Of a stretch of 43,228 nt of DNA, positions 33,374 through 43,228 are shown one piece after another. Source of the DNA: Betaproteobacteria bacterium (lineage in GTDB: Bacteria > Pseudomonadota > Gammaproteobacteria > Burkholderiales > SG8-39); contig SHXF01000033.1 in NCBI GenBank assembly GCA_009693435.1, positions 1-43,228 on the forward strand, in the 5' to 3' direction. The translations under genes were made by a program, and so were the position numbers. The notes under the pieces are model-generated. The model searched no databases. It was given only the letters and a program-made list of their open reading frames with translations, and was not told where the DNA came from. The stretch's first letter is position 1. The number at the start of each line of letters is the position of its first letter.

Positions 33374-34579
33374 ATGCGAGATGCCTACATCCCCTACGGC
33401 GCCTACTGGTCCACCCCGTTTGTTCGCTGGCAGGGTAGCCTTTCCCACCTGCACCCCTTGGAATTTGCCGCGCATGTGGCGCGCCGGGAACTCGCGCGGC
33501 GCGACATTGACCCCGCAGTGTTCGACTACGGGATCCTGGGTATCACCATCCCCTCCCCGAGTTGTTTTTTCGGTTTGCCGTGGGTGACGGCGATGATTGG
33601 TGCGCCCCACGTCGGTGGCCCCACCGTCAATCATGCCTGCGCCACCTCGGCACGCGTACTGCAGATGGCATCCCAGGAAATTCGCAGCGAAAATGCCGAT
33701 TGCGCCCTCCTTATTACCGCCGACAAGTGCTCCAACGGACCCCACCTCTATTTTCCGTACCCGGGCGGACCCGGCGGGACGGGCGCGCATGAAGACTGGG
33801 TACTCGACAATTTCAGCAACGACCCGTACGCGAAGTGCGCCATGGTGGTTACGGCGGAAAACGTCGCGCGCCAATTCGGCATTACTACCGCCGAACAACA
33901 CGATGTCGCGCTGCTGCGTTACAGCCAGTATCAGGAGGCATGCGCCGACGATCACGCGTTCCATCGCCGCTATATGACGCTGCCGTTCGAGGTTCCGGAT
34001 GCCAGGTTTGGCAAGACGATCAAATCGCTTGCGGGCGACGAAGGCATACACCCGACCTCCGCGGCAGGACTGGCGGCGCTCAAGCCGGTTGTCGAAGGTG
34101 GCACGGTGACTTTCGGCGCCCAGACACACCCCGCGGATGGCAATGCGGGCCTGGTCGTCACCACGCGCGGGAAAGCCAGAGAGATATCCGGCAATCCGGC
34201 GATCGAGGTGCGGTTGCTCGGTTTCGGCCTGGCCCGGGCAGACAAGGCCCATATGCCCTACGCGCCGGTTCCGGCGGCAAAGCGTGCGCTGAAACACGCG
34301 GGGCTTTCAATGCAGGACATTGACTGCGTCAAATCGCACAACCCTTTCGCGGTCAACGACATTGTTTTCTCGCGCGAGACGGGGTTCGACTGGAACAAGA
34401 TGAACAATTACGGCTGCTCGCTCGTCTGGGGCCACCCACAAGGCCCCACCGGCATGCGCGCGGTCATCGAGATGATAGAAGAGCTGGCCATCCGCGGCGG
34501 CGGCAAAGGGTTGTTCCACGGCTGTGCCGCCGGTGACAGCGCCATGGCCGTGATTCTGGAAGTCCGGGACGGCAAATGA
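33374..34579 (+). CDS. thiolase-fold protein (acetyl-CoA acetyltransferase-like)
   Basis: This 401-residue protein has the thiolase fold and probably makes or breaks a C-C bond next to a CoA thioester. The nucleophile position is Cys89 in VNHACATSARVLQ. The second catalytic His is His354 in WGHPQGPTGMRAV and the acid/base Cys is Cys384 in FHGCAAGDSAMAV. The usual NEAFA is HNPFA (Asn323), and the usual CxGGG is CAAGD, so the active site departs from canonical biosynthetic thiolases. It resembles lipid-transfer or SCP-x-like thiolases. ATG 33374 is chosen because no earlier in-frame start has similarity. It is transcribed alone, divergent from dctP and convergent with the ligase gene. Confidence 0.85.
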   Translation: MRDAYIPYGAYWSTPFVRWQGSLSHLHPLEFAAHVARRELARRDIDPAVFDYGILGITIPSPSCFFGLPWVTAMIGAPHVGGPTVNHACATSARVLQMASQEIRSENADCALLITADKCSNGPHLYFPYPGGPGGTGAHEDWVLDNFSNDPYAKCAMVVTAENVARQFGITTAEQHDVALLRYSQYQEACADDHAFHRRYMTLPFEVPDARFGKTIKSLAGDEGIHPTSAAGLAALKPVVEGGTVTFGAQTHPADGNAGLVVTTRGKAREISGNPAIEVRLLGFGLARADKAHMPYAPVPAAKRALKHAGLSMQDIDCVKSHNPFAVNDIVFSRETGFDWNKMNNYGCSLVWGHPQGPTGMRAVIEMIEELAIRGGGKGLFHGCAAGDSAMAVILEVRDGK

Positions 34580-34661
34580 GAACCCATCCTGGCAGACTGA
34601 CCGTTCGCGCACGGCAAACGCAATGCGCATATCGTCGCTGTCTTTTAGCGCCGGCCGCAAC

Positions 34662-36245
34662 TCATGCCGCGGGACGGGCGCCAGTATCGACGGAAGCGGT
34701 TCTCGCCCATTCCCTCAATGTCTTCTTGTCCGTCTTGTTGACCGTGGTTTTCGGCATGACGTCCAGTATCGTGATGGATACGGGAACTTTGTAGCGTGCC
34801 AGCCTCGCCGCACAGTGCGCCTGCAGCATCTCCGGGGTCGCGCTTGCGCCGGGGCGGAGCACTACATAGGCCCTGACCACTTCGCCTTTGTACGAATCGG
34901 GCACGCCCAGCGCAGCGGCATCCTGTACGTCGGGATGCATGAACAGCACGTCATCCACCTCGCGCGGATACACGTTGTAGCCGCCGACGATGACCATGTC
35001 TTTCTTGCGGTCGCGGATGTAGAGATAGCCGTCCGCATCGAACTCCCCTACATCGCCGGTGTAAAGCCAGCCATCGCGCAGCGCCTCCGCCGTCTCCTTG
35101 GGCATATTGCGATAGCCGCTCATGATCTGCGGTCCGCGTGCACGGATCTCGCCTTTTTCGCCCACCCCCAGGATCCGCGTGCCTTTTTCCGCGTCCACCA
35201 CCTGCACTTCGGTATCGGCGAGAGCTATGCCGACCGATCCCGGCTTGCGGACACCCGTCACCGGGTTGTATGTCAGCACCGGACCCGACTCTGTCTGACC
35301 GTAGCCTTCGTAAATCGGCGCGCCTACGGCGGCTTCCCAGCGATTGAGCGTCTCCTCCGGCAATGGAGCCGATCCGGAGTAGCAGGTGTGAATGCGCGAA
35401 AAATCCGTATTTGCGAAATCGGCATGACCCATCAATCCGGTAAAGATCGTCGGGCTGCCGGGAAAAATCGTGATGCGCTCGGCGACCAGCAGGCGCAGCA
35501 ATTCTTCGGGACGGTAGCGCGGCATGATCACCAGCGTGGCGCCGCAATACGCGCTCAGATAGAGGCCCATGGCAAGCGCGTATGAATGGAACAGCGGCAT
35601 TGCGCACAGGATGCGTTCGGATCCCTCCGCGTTCCGCGCGTCTTCGCCCAGGGTCGGCAGCATCGCCTCGCGCTGGCTGACATTGGTCGACACCGCCGCG
35701 TGAGTCAGGATGACGCCCTTGGAACGTCCGGTTGTACCGCCGGTGTACTGCACGAAAGCCGCCGCGCCGGCAGACGGCAGCGGCCGCGGCAAGCTGAGCG
35801 CCTGTCCCCTCCAGCGTGTCAGCGCACCCACTCCGGTTGTAATCGCCATGAAGTGGGGAATCGCCAGCTTGCGTGCGAGAGACTCAATCACTTGCGCGCG
35901 CGCCGAATCGAATATGAGCACCGCAGGCGCGGCATCCTCAAGTATCGCTTCCAGCTCGCGCTCGGTGTAAAGCGGATTGATTGGAACGACCTGCGCGCCT
36001 GAGGCGTGCGCGGCCCATGTGGCGACGCAGATCTCGATGCTGTTTGGCAGGATGATCGCAATCCTCTGTCCGGCCGCGCCCCGCGCCTGCAATTCCCGCG
36101 CGAATCCGCCTATGCATGACAGATAATCGGCGTAAAGGAGCCGCTCCCCGCCCAGCACCAGCGCTTCGCGCGCCGGATAACGCGCCGCGACCTCCGCGAG
36201 CATGTGGACTACAGTGGGAAAAACCGGTGGCGCCGCTCTATTCAT
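34662..36245 (-). CDS. AMP-forming acyl/aryl-CoA ligase
   Basis: This 527-residue adenylate-forming enzyme activates a carboxylic acid to its CoA thioester. The P-loop is VQYTGGTTGRSKGVILTH, the A5 motif IYEGYGQTESGPV, and the A7-A8 hinge is LYTGDVGEFDADGYLYIRDR followed by KKDMVIVGGYNVYPREVD. The C-terminal Lys motif reads MPKTTVNKTDKKTLRE; the Lys is kept but the usual Gly before it is Asn. It resembles long-chain and 4-coumarate ligases; specificity cannot be set. ATG 36245 is proposed; ATG 36266, touching the aldolase stop, is an alternative. It follows the class II aldolase gene on the same strand. Confidence 0.9.
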   Translation of the reverse strand: MNRAAPPVFPTVVHMLAEVAARYPAREALVLGGERLLYADYLSCIGGFARELQARGAAGQRIAIILPNSIEICVATWAAHASGAQVVPINPLYTERELEAILEDAAPAVLIFDSARAQVIESLARKLAIPHFMAITTGVGALTRWRGQALSLPRPLPSAGAAAFVQYTGGTTGRSKGVILTHAAVSTNVSQREAMLPTLGEDARNAEGSERILCAMPLFHSYALAMGLYLSAYCGATLVIMPRYRPEELLRLLVAERITIFPGSPTIFTGLMGHADFANTDFSRIHTCYSGSAPLPEETLNRWEAAVGAPIYEGYGQTESGPVLTYNPVTGVRKPGSVGIALADTEVQVVDAEKGTRILGVGEKGEIRARGPQIMSGYRNMPKETAEALRDGWLYTGDVGEFDADGYLYIRDRKKDMVIVGGYNVYPREVDDVLFMHPDVQDAAALGVPDSYKGEVVRAYVVLRPGASATPEMLQAHCAARLARYKVPVSITILDVMPKTTVNKTDKKTLREWARTASVDTGARPAA

Positions 36246-36266
36246 GATGCTCGCCGCGCACAACAT

Positions 36267-37046
36267 CTAATCGCGATAACCCGGATTGACGCGGTCAAGC
36301 AGCCGCAACAGGTGCGGCCATTCTCGCGTCGAAGGCGTATCGTCCAGGGATTCGAACTGGCGGGCCGCGTGCTCGCATGCTTCCGGCGAGGGCAGCACCA
36401 GCTCACGGCCCATCGCCAGTGCATCCACCTGCAAACGGCAGGCGATTTCCAGCGAGTACATGTTCGAGAATGCCTCCGCGCAGTCGTTACCCACGGTAAG
36501 CAATCCATGATTTCTCAGGATCAATGCCTTGTGACGGCCCAGGTCGCGCTGCAGCCGTTCGCGCTCGCCGATCTCGAACGCAAGGCCTTCGTAGTCATGG
36601 TAAGCAATGCGGTTGTAGAACATCATGCCCTTCTGGTTCAGTGGCAGCAGACCTTCCTTCATTGCAGCCACTGCCATCCCCGCGCGCGAATGCGTGTGCA
36701 GCACGCAATGCGCGTCTTCGCGCTGCATGTGAATGGCGCTGTGGATGATGAAGCCCGCCGGGTTGACCCTGGAGCGCAGTTCCGCGACGCCGCCCGCCCC
36801 CGGTTCGATCACTTTGCCGTTGACATCGATCTTCACCAGTGACGAGGCCGTTACCTCATCGAAAGTGGTGCCGAATGGGTTGATGAAGAATTGATCCTTG
36901 GTTCCCGGCGCCCTGATCGTGATGTGGGTGTAGATCAGGTCGGTCATCTCGAAATGCGCCACAAGCCGGTAGCAGGCAGCAAGATCGACTCTCGCCTGCC
37001 ACTCATCGGGCTTGCTGCCGAAATCGCGCAGCGTGACTTTGGCCAT
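36267..37046 (-). CDS. class II aldolase/adducin family protein
   Basis: This 259-residue protein belongs to the zinc-dependent class II aldolase/adducin fold. The metal site is CVLHTHSRAGMAVAAMK, with a third His in LILRNHGLLTVGNDCAEAF. FGTTFDEVTASSLVKID and SAIHMQREDAH are typical of the sub-branch found in catabolic clusters of Burkholderiales-type bacteria. It may carry out a retro-aldol cleavage or a decarboxylation. ATG 37046 has GGAGGAA. It lies 22 bases after the serS stop and 21 bases before the ligase start, so read-through from serS is possible. Confidence 0.88.
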   Translation of the reverse strand: MAKVTLRDFGSKPDEWQARVDLAACYRLVAHFEMTDLIYTHITIRAPGTKDQFFINPFGTTFDEVTASSLVKIDVNGKVIEPGAGGVAELRSRVNPAGFIIHSAIHMQREDAHCVLHTHSRAGMAVAAMKEGLLPLNQKGMMFYNRIAYHDYEGLAFEIGERERLQRDLGRHKALILRNHGLLTVGNDCAEAFSNMYSLEIACRLQVDALAMGRELVLPSPEACEHAARQFESLDDTPSTREWPHLLRLLDRVNPGYRD

Positions 37047-37068
37047 GATTCCTCCAGCAGCAGTCGGA

Positions 37069-38435
<1,367 letters not shown>

Positions 38436-38459
38436 ATATTTTTTTGATATAGATTCAGG

Positions 38460-39770
38460 CTACGACGCACCCGAGTTTCGGTCCAGGCTGCGCAGCCACG
38501 CCAGTTTCTCCGCTATCTTCGCTTCCATCCCGCGGTCTGCGGGCTGGTACCACCTGACCGCCGGCATCCCTTCAGGAAAGTAGTCTTCTCCGGCGGCGTA
38601 GGCATCGGGCTCATCATGCGCGTAGCGGTACTCGCGGCCGAATCCCATGTCTTTCATCAATCGGGTGGGCGCGTTGCGCAGATGGGCCGGCACGGGGCGG
38701 GAATCGTCGCCCGACACGAATTTTCTCGCCTGATTATACGCGACGTATACCGCGTTCGATTTCGCGGCACAGGCGCAGTAAATCACCGCTTGAGCAAGTG
38801 CAAGCTCGCCTTCGGGACTGCCCAGCCGTTCATAGGTCTCGCACGCATCCAGGGCCATGCGCAACGCGCGAGGATCCGCCAGCCCGATATCCTCCACTGC
38901 CATGCGCACCAGCCTGCGCCCGACATAAAGCGGATCGGCGCCGCCGTCGATCATGCGCACGAACCAGTAAAGCGAAGCGTCCGGGCTCGATCCGCGCACC
39001 GATTTATGCAGGGCTGATATCTGCTCGTAGAACGCATCGCCCCCCTTGTCGAAGCGGCGCAGATTGCGCGCCAGTGCGCCCTGTACGAACTCGCCGTCCA
39101 CGGCCGCAATGCCAGCGCCCGTGGCGGCCGTCTGCAGTATCTCCAGCAGGTTGAGCACGCGCCGCGCGTCGCCGTCGGCGAGCCCGATGATACGCGTGCG
39201 TGCCTCGCCGTCGAACACGAGGCCTTTCAGCGCGGTCTGCGAGGCGCGATCGAACAACTGGCCCAGTTCCTCCTCGGACAACGGCTGCAACACGTACACC
39301 GCTGCGCGGGACAACAGCGCGCCGTTAACCTCGAAAGACGGGTTTTCCGTGGTCGCGCCGATGAAGGTAAGCAGCCCCTGCTCCACATACGGCAGGAAGG
39401 CGTCCTGCTGGGCTTTGTTGAACCGATGTACCTCGTCGACGAACAGTATCGTCCGGCGTCCATGCGCCGCCAGCACGGCCTGGGCGCGCTGCACCGCCTC
39501 CTTTATATCCTTGACGCCGGACAGCACCGCCGAAATGGCGATGTACTCCGCCTCGAATGCACTCGCCATCAGGCGTGCCAGCGTGGTCTTCCCTACGCCC
39601 GGCGGTCCCCATAGAATCATCGAGTGGGGTTTCCCCGAGTCGAATGCGAGCCGCAATGGTTTGCCCGCTCCGAGGAGATGCGACTGGCCGACGACCTCGG
39701 CGAGAGTCTTGGGGCGCAGCGCTTCCGCGAGCGGCGCAACAGGTGAAACCGGATCGAACAGGCCCGCCAT
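38460..39770 (-). CDS. rarA: replication-associated recombination AAA+ ATPase RarA (MgsA)
   Basis: RarA acts at stalled replication forks and is a relative of clamp loaders. The 436 residues include PLAEALRPKTLAEVVGQSHL, Walker A WGPPGVGKTTLARLM, Walker B FVDEVHRFNKAQQD, sensor 1 GATTENPSF and the arginine-finger region LLSRAAVYVL. The C-terminal tetramerisation part includes DPLYVGRRLVRMAVEDIGLA. ATG 39770 (MAGLFDP) lies ten bases after the lolA stop; the frame is open upstream to 39809 but overlaps lolA. Confidence 0.95.
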   Translation of the reverse strand: MAGLFDPVSPVAPLAEALRPKTLAEVVGQSHLLGAGKPLRLAFDSGKPHSMILWGPPGVGKTTLARLMASAFEAEYIAISAVLSGVKDIKEAVQRAQAVLAAHGRRTILFVDEVHRFNKAQQDAFLPYVEQGLLTFIGATTENPSFEVNGALLSRAAVYVLQPLSEEELGQLFDRASQTALKGLVFDGEARTRIIGLADGDARRVLNLLEILQTAATGAGIAAVDGEFVQGALARNLRRFDKGGDAFYEQISALHKSVRGSSPDASLYWFVRMIDGGADPLYVGRRLVRMAVEDIGLADPRALRMALDACETYERLGSPEGELALAQAVIYCACAAKSNAVYVAYNQARKFVSGDDSRPVPAHLRNAPTRLMKDMGFGREYRYAHDEPDAYAAGEDYFPEGMPAVRWYQPADRGMEAKIAEKLAWLRSLDRNSGAS

Positions 39771-39780
39771 GTCGCGCCCG

Positions 39781-40434
39781 TTACTTCGATTCGCCGATGA
39801 CGTCGACACCCGGCGGCGGGGTGAAGCGGAATGTCGCCGGGTCGAGCCGCGGGTTCCGCTGGAATGCGGTGAAGCGCAATACCGTTGTCTGGCCGAAACT
39901 ATCCATCAACTCCATGGCTTCCGGTCCGGAAAATCCGAAACCGATGCGCACCTTTTCGAAACCGCCTTCCTTGTCGCGCGGCACGGCTTCAATCCACTCC
40001 AGTCCTTCCTTGGCGCCCTGCTCGCTCAGATGGAACGCCTTGAGCGCATCGTTATTTCCGGCAAGCAATGCGGCCGGCGTTGCGCTGAGCGCCTGCCCCA
40101 GCTTCCTCACTGTCACCTGCCTGAGTTCCTCGTCGTAGATCCAGACGCTGCTGCCGTCGCCGACAATCAACTGGGCGTAGGGTTTGGAATAGATCCAGCG
40201 GAATTTCCCGGGCCGGGAAAACGCCATGTTGCCGCGCGACTCCTGGACCAGTTTACCGTTGCGATCGACGATCTTCTGCTCGAAATCGCTGCGCGCCGAC
40301 TGAGTGCTCGACAGGAACTGGGAAAACCGCTCCAGCCCGGCCGCACGCACAGGCTGCGCCGTGCCGATCAGCAAGGGCATTGCAGCGACCAAGAGTGAAA
40401 CAGGGCGGGACCAATGCAAGGTGTGTACTTTCAA
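39781..40434 (-). CDS. lolA: outer-membrane lipoprotein carrier LolA
   Basis: LolA ferries lipoproteins across the periplasm to LolB. The 217-residue precursor has a signal peptide ending QPVRA-A. The mature part has FSQFLSSTQSARSDFEQKIV, RPGKFRWIYSKPYAQLIVGD and WIYDEELRQVTVRKLG, all characteristic. The start appears to be TTG at 40434; an in-frame TTG five codons later is another option, and neither has a clear binding site. It sits 23 bases after ftsK, as in other betaproteobacteria. Confidence 0.95.
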   Translation of the reverse strand: MKVHTLHWSRPVSLLVAAMPLLIGTAQPVRAAGLERFSQFLSSTQSARSDFEQKIVDRNGKLVQESRGNMAFSRPGKFRWIYSKPYAQLIVGDGSSVWIYDEELRQVTVRKLGQALSATPAALLAGNNDALKAFHLSEQGAKEGLEWIEAVPRDKEGGFEKVRIGFGFSGPEAMELMDSFGQTTVLRFTAFQRNPRLDPATFRFTPPPGVDVIGESK

Positions 40435-40457
40435 ATGAGAGTGGATGGACGGTACCG

Positions 40458-42773
40458 CTATTCGGCCCTGGCCGGAACCAGCACTTCGCGGTTACCGTTG
40501 GACTGCATTGGCGACACCAGACCGGACTGCTCCATCTGCTCGATGAGGCGCGCTGCACGGTTATAGCCTATTCGCAAATGCCGCTGCACCAGTGAAATCG
40601 AGGGGCGGCGCGTTCGCAAAACGATTTCCACCGCCTGGTCGTACAAGGCGTCCGACTCGCCGTTGGCGTCGGCGCCGGCTGCATCCTCCCCCAATGCCGG
40701 CTCTGCGCTTTCGAGCAGTCCGTCGACATATTCCGGCTGGCCCAGGGCCTTGAGATACTCGACTACCGAGTGCACTTCTTCGTCCGCCACGTAAGCGCCG
40801 TGGACGCGCTGCGGATAGCCGGTGCCGGGCGGGAGATACAGCATGTCGCCCTGTCCGATCAGCGCTTCGGCCCCCATCTGGTCGAGGATGGTGCGCGAAT
40901 CGATCTTGCTGGAAACCTGAAACGCCATGCGCGTCGGAATATTCGCCTTGATCAATCCGGTAATCACGTCGACCGAGGGCCGCTGTGTCGCAAGGATCAG
41001 ATGAACGCCTGCAGCACGCGCTTTTTGCGCCAGCCGCGCGATGAGTTGCTCGACCTTCTTGCCGGTGATCATCATCAAGTCGGCCAATTCATCGATCACC
41101 ACGACGATGTGCGGCAGCTTTTTCAGGGACTGCGGATCGCCCGACTCCAGCGTGTTGGGATCTTGAAGAGGATTCCCCGTTTTTTCGGCATCCGCCACCT
41201 TGTGGTTGTAGCCTGAGAGACTTCGCACGCCGACCCACGACATGATCTTGTAGCGGCGCTCCATCTCGGCGACGCACCAGGTGAGCGCATTGGCCGCCTG
41301 ATTCATGTCGACCACCACCGGTGCAAGCAGATGCGGAATTCCCTGGTACACCGACAGTTCCAGCATTTTCGGATCGACGAGGATCAGCCTCACGTCCTTC
41401 GCCTCGGACTTGTAGAGCAACGACAGGATCATCGCGTTGATCCCGACCGACTTGCCCGAACCCGTGGTCCCCGCAACCAGCAGGTGCGGCATCTTGGCGA
41501 GGTCCGCCACGACCGGATTTCCCGCAATATCCTTGCCCAGCGCCATGGTCAGCGGCGAAGACATGCTGTGGTAGGCCTGCGATCCCAGTATTTCCGACAG
41601 GCGCACCATCTGACGATGCGGGTTGGGTATCTCCAGGCCCATGCACGACTTGCCGGGAATGGTCTCGACCACCCGGATGCTGATAACCGAGAGCGCCCGC
41701 GCCAGGTCCTTGATCAGGTTGACGATCTGGCTGCCCTTTACGCCGACCGCGGGTTCAATCTCGTAGCGCGTGATAACCGGGCCGGGATAGGCAGCGAGCA
41801 CCTTGACCTGCACCCCGAAATCGCCCAGTTTCTTCTCGATCAGGCGCGAGGTGTACTCGAGCGTTTCAGCGGAAATCGTTTCCACCCCTGCCACCGGCTC
41901 GTCAAGCAGGTTGAGCGGCGGCAGCGGCGTATCAGGGAGATGCTGAAACAGCGGCGCCTGCTTTTCCTTCTGCACCCGCACCGATTTCGGAATCTGGACC
42001 ACCGGGGGCTCGATGCGGATCGGCTCATGATCCTCTATCACTTCGCGCTTCGCCTCCACCACCGCTTCACGCTCAACGGTAGCCACCTCGCCTGCCTTGC
42101 GATCCTGGCGGTCCCGCCACCATTGCCTCGCCGTGTTGAATGCCCATTCGAACGCGGCACCGATGGATTCGGCAACCGTCATCCACGATATCCCGGTGAA
42201 CAAGCTCAATCCGATCGCAATGCACGTCAGCAACAACAGGGTCGATCCGGTAAATCCGAATGCCAGGGGGATCCACCTGGCGATGATTACACCGGTCATG
42301 CCACCGGGTTCGAGTGGCAGCGGAATGCTGAGGGAATGAAAACGCAACGCTTCCAGGCCTGCGCTGGCAAGCAAGAGCATGCCGAAGCCAAACAACCCGA
42401 TCAGGATCGACTTGCCATCGACGATCGCGCTGCCATCCAGTCGCCGGTATGCCCACACTACGGCGTAAGCGAGCAGCAGCACCCACCAGTAGGCAGAAAC
42501 GCCGAACAGGTAAAGCAGGACGTCGGACAACCAGGCGCCAACTCTGCCACCTGCATTGCGGATTTCAGCCGATGCCGGCGCGCTATGCGACCAACCCGGG
42601 TCCGCCTTGCTGAACGTTATAAGGACGAGGGCGACGTAGGCTGCCCCTGCAATGAGAACAAACCACTTCGATTCACGCAGCAATGCGGCAATCTTGCCAG
42701 GCAACGCGGCCTGCCCCCCCGATTCCGGGCCAGTTCTTGATTTGAGCGGACCAGCCGGTCGGACCACCGTCAC
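40458..42773 (-). CDS. ftsK: DNA translocase FtsK
   Basis: FtsK pumps chromosomal DNA at the division septum and activates XerCD recombination. The 771-residue protein has an N-terminal membrane domain with four helices (about residues 37-55, 82-108, 122-142 and 165-192), and a short linker. The motor has Walker [21 protein letters not shown] and Walker [14 protein letters not shown], with [10 protein letters not shown] further on. The C-terminal winged-helix gamma domain that reads KOPS is [20 protein letters not shown]. The first usable start is GTG 42773; a TTG at 42704 just before the first helix is an alternative. It heads the ftsK-lolA-rarA gene run. Confidence 0.95.
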   Translation of the reverse strand: MTVVRPAGPLKSRTGPESGGQAALPGKIAALLRESKWFVLIAGAAYVALVLITFSKADPGWSHSAPASAEIRNAGGRVGAWLSDVLLYLFGVSAYWWVLLLAYAVVWAYRRLDGSAIVDGKSILIGLFGFGMLLLASAGLEALRFHSLSIPLPLEPGGMTGVIIARWIPLAFGFTGSTLLLLTCIAIGLSLFTGISWMTVAESIGAAFEWAFNTARQWWRDRQDRKAGEVATVEREAVVEAKREVIEDHEPIRIEPPVVQIPKSVRVQKEKQAPLFQHLPDTPLPPLNLLDEPVAGVETISAETLEYTSRLIEKKLGDFGVQVKVLAAYPGPVITRYEIEPAVGVKGSQIVNLIKDLARALSVISIRVVETIPGKSCMGLEIPNPHRQMVRLSEILGSQAYHSMSSPLTMALGKDIAGNPVVADLAKMPHLLVAGTTGSGKSVGINAMILSLLYKSEAKDVRLILVDPKMLELSVYQGIPHLLAPVVVDMNQAANALTWCVAEMERRYKIMSWVGVRSLSGYNHKVADAEKTGNPLQDPNTLESGDPQSLKKLPHIVVVIDELADLMMITGKKVEQLIARLAQKARAAGVHLILATQRPSVDVITGLIKANIPTRMAFQVSSKIDSRTILDQMGAEALIGQGDMLYLPPGTGYPQRVHGAYVADEEVHSVVEYLKALGQPEYVDGLLESAEPALGEDAAGADANGESDALYDQAVEIVLRTRRPSISLVQRHLRIGYNRAARLIEQMEQSGLVSPMQSNGNREVLVPARAE

Positions 42774-42984
42774 GATCGTGGCGCAGGCAGGCGATATGGA
42801 ACGAGCCCAACGGCAGGCACTTTCAGCACCGCCAGGAACGCCGGTCCTGACTGGTTCACTCTATGCACTCCCGGGAACCGTTCATGTGGCGGATGGATTT
42901 GTCCTGCAATACGTTTGCCAAACGCTGATTTTAGTAGCCGGGACCCGGAATGGCCAGCGCCGATATCCCGTCACAGGAAACAGC
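42774..42984. other. region upstream of ftsK
   Basis: These 211 bases separate ftsK from a minus-strand terminator. The ftsK frame stays open to about 42864 without an ATG. I see no clear promoter and no gene of my own recognition here. Confidence 0.4.
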
Positions 42985-43012
42985 AAAAAAAATCCCCGCA
43001 GCGGGCGGGGAT
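42985..43012 (-). terminator. intrinsic terminator on the minus strand
   Basis: Read on the minus strand, ATCCCCGC and GCGGGGAT form a perfect 8-bp stem (42992-42999 with 43005-43012) around a 5-base loop, followed by eight T. It must end a transcript entering from the right, which fits the truncated reading frame whose stop lies at 43030-43032. Confidence 0.85.
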
Positions 43013-43029
43013 CCCTGGCCGCGGGAAAT

Positions 43030-43103
43030 TCAGCGGCGAACCACACACTCCATCGATTTTCCGGTATTCACCGCCGAACCGCCTGAGCCGCCCCCGATTT
43101 TTC
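43030..43103 (-). pseudogene. possible C-terminal remnant of a gene cut by an insertion sequence
   Basis: A minus-strand frame ends at TGA 43032-43030, 18 bases before a good intrinsic terminator. Its last residues read GGSAVNTGKSMECVVRR, a Gly-rich stretch followed by a Cys- and Arg-containing end. Going upstream it runs within about 25 codons into what looks like an insertion-sequence end near 43104. The combination of stop codon and immediate terminator suggests the true tail of a former gene. I do not recognise the family. Confidence 0.35.
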
Positions 43104-43139
43104 TGGACACGAATTTGGGGTTAAATCGTGTCTGAAAAA
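43098..43139. mobile_element. probable left end of an insertion sequence (imperfect inverted repeat)
   Basis: TTTTTCTGGACACGAATTT (43098-43116) and AAATCGTGTCTGAAAAA (43123-43139) are inverted copies with two one-base gaps and a mismatch around GGGGTT. The segment sits between the end of a broken minus-strand frame and the start of a transposase-like frame. The other end lies outside the window, so the element cannot be delimited. Confidence 0.45.
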
Positions 43140-43150
43140 GGAGTTGAGGA

Positions 43151-43228
43151 ATGCGGAACGAATCGAAAGGTAAAGGGGTTGCGCCGGGCTCGCCGGAGGG
43201 AGCCCGTAGGGCGACTGGAGGCGAGCCC
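43151..43228 (+). CDS. start of a possible transposase subunit (cut by window)
   Basis: ATG 43151 with AAGGAG eleven bases upstream, and a nearer TGAGGA, opens a frame to the window end, 26 codons. It begins MRNESKGKGVAPGSP and continues with a Gly/Ala/Arg-rich stretch ending ATGGEP. From memory this resembles the N-terminal lead of helix-turn-helix OrfA proteins of IS3-like elements, but the diagnostic helix lies outside the window. Confidence 0.45.
   Translation, partial: MRNESKGKGVAPGSPEGARRATGGEP

Noticed and set aside
39046..40398. 450-codon plus-strand frame opposite rarA and lolA
   Set aside because: It spans two real genes and their gap and is Ser/Arg-rich without motifs, as expected for a shadow frame.
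41331..42740. 469-codon plus-strand frame opposite ftsK
   Set aside because: FtsK motifs on the minus strand are continuous and complete. The plus frame is very rich in Arg, His and Gln and has no domain.

Overview
The window looks like a chromosomal segment of a betaproteobacterium. It is GC-rich, the gene content is Gram-negative (BamD, BamE, LolA, NlpC/P60 lipoprotein), and two gene orders are ones I know from that class: bamE divergent from fur, and ftsK-lolA-rarA-serS in a row. I cannot name the genus. The only RNA gene is one tRNA-Ser(CGA). There is no rRNA, CRISPR array or integrase. An insertion-sequence end probably begins at the right edge.

Left part, about 1-14,600, is housekeeping: dapB (cut by the window edge), bamE and divergent fur; dodecin; sixA-like phosphatase; ppx divergent from ppk1; dgkA; a nucleotide-sugar epimerase; a ZIP metal transporter, pgeF (YfiH) and rluD; divergent bamD; a DinG/YoaA-type Fe-S helicase; and an NlpC/P60 lipoprotein. 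The gap between ppx and ppk holds an 18-bp degenerate tandem repeat.

Region 14,600-21,800 holds iron uptake and neighbours. A ferric-iron ABC transporter (fbpA, fbpB, fbpC) is split over three alternating transcription units, with two Fur-box-like operators. A TonB-like protein, an Old Yellow Enzyme-type oxidoreductase and a cold-shock gene with a long leader and a good terminator follow, then tRNA-Ser.

Region 22,100-37,050 is an accessory catabolic island. A five-gene Liv-type ABC importer is followed by a Rieske oxygenase and a luciferase-like (LLM) flavin monooxygenase. Facing these are a quinone-oxidoreductase-like MDR enzyme and a three-gene DctPQM TRAP transporter. Then come a divergent thiolase-like protein, an acyl/aryl-CoA ligase and a class II aldolase. 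Together they suggest uptake of one or more small organic acids (aromatic, alicyclic or branched), oxygenation, CoA activation and C-C cleavage. The substrate cannot be read from the sequence. No transcription regulator and no Rieske reductase lie within the island.

Right part, 37,050-43,228, returns to housekeeping: serS, rarA, lolA and ftsK, all on the minus strand. Upstream of ftsK are a terminator, what looks like the last codons of a truncated minus-strand gene, and the probable left end and first codons of an insertion sequence.
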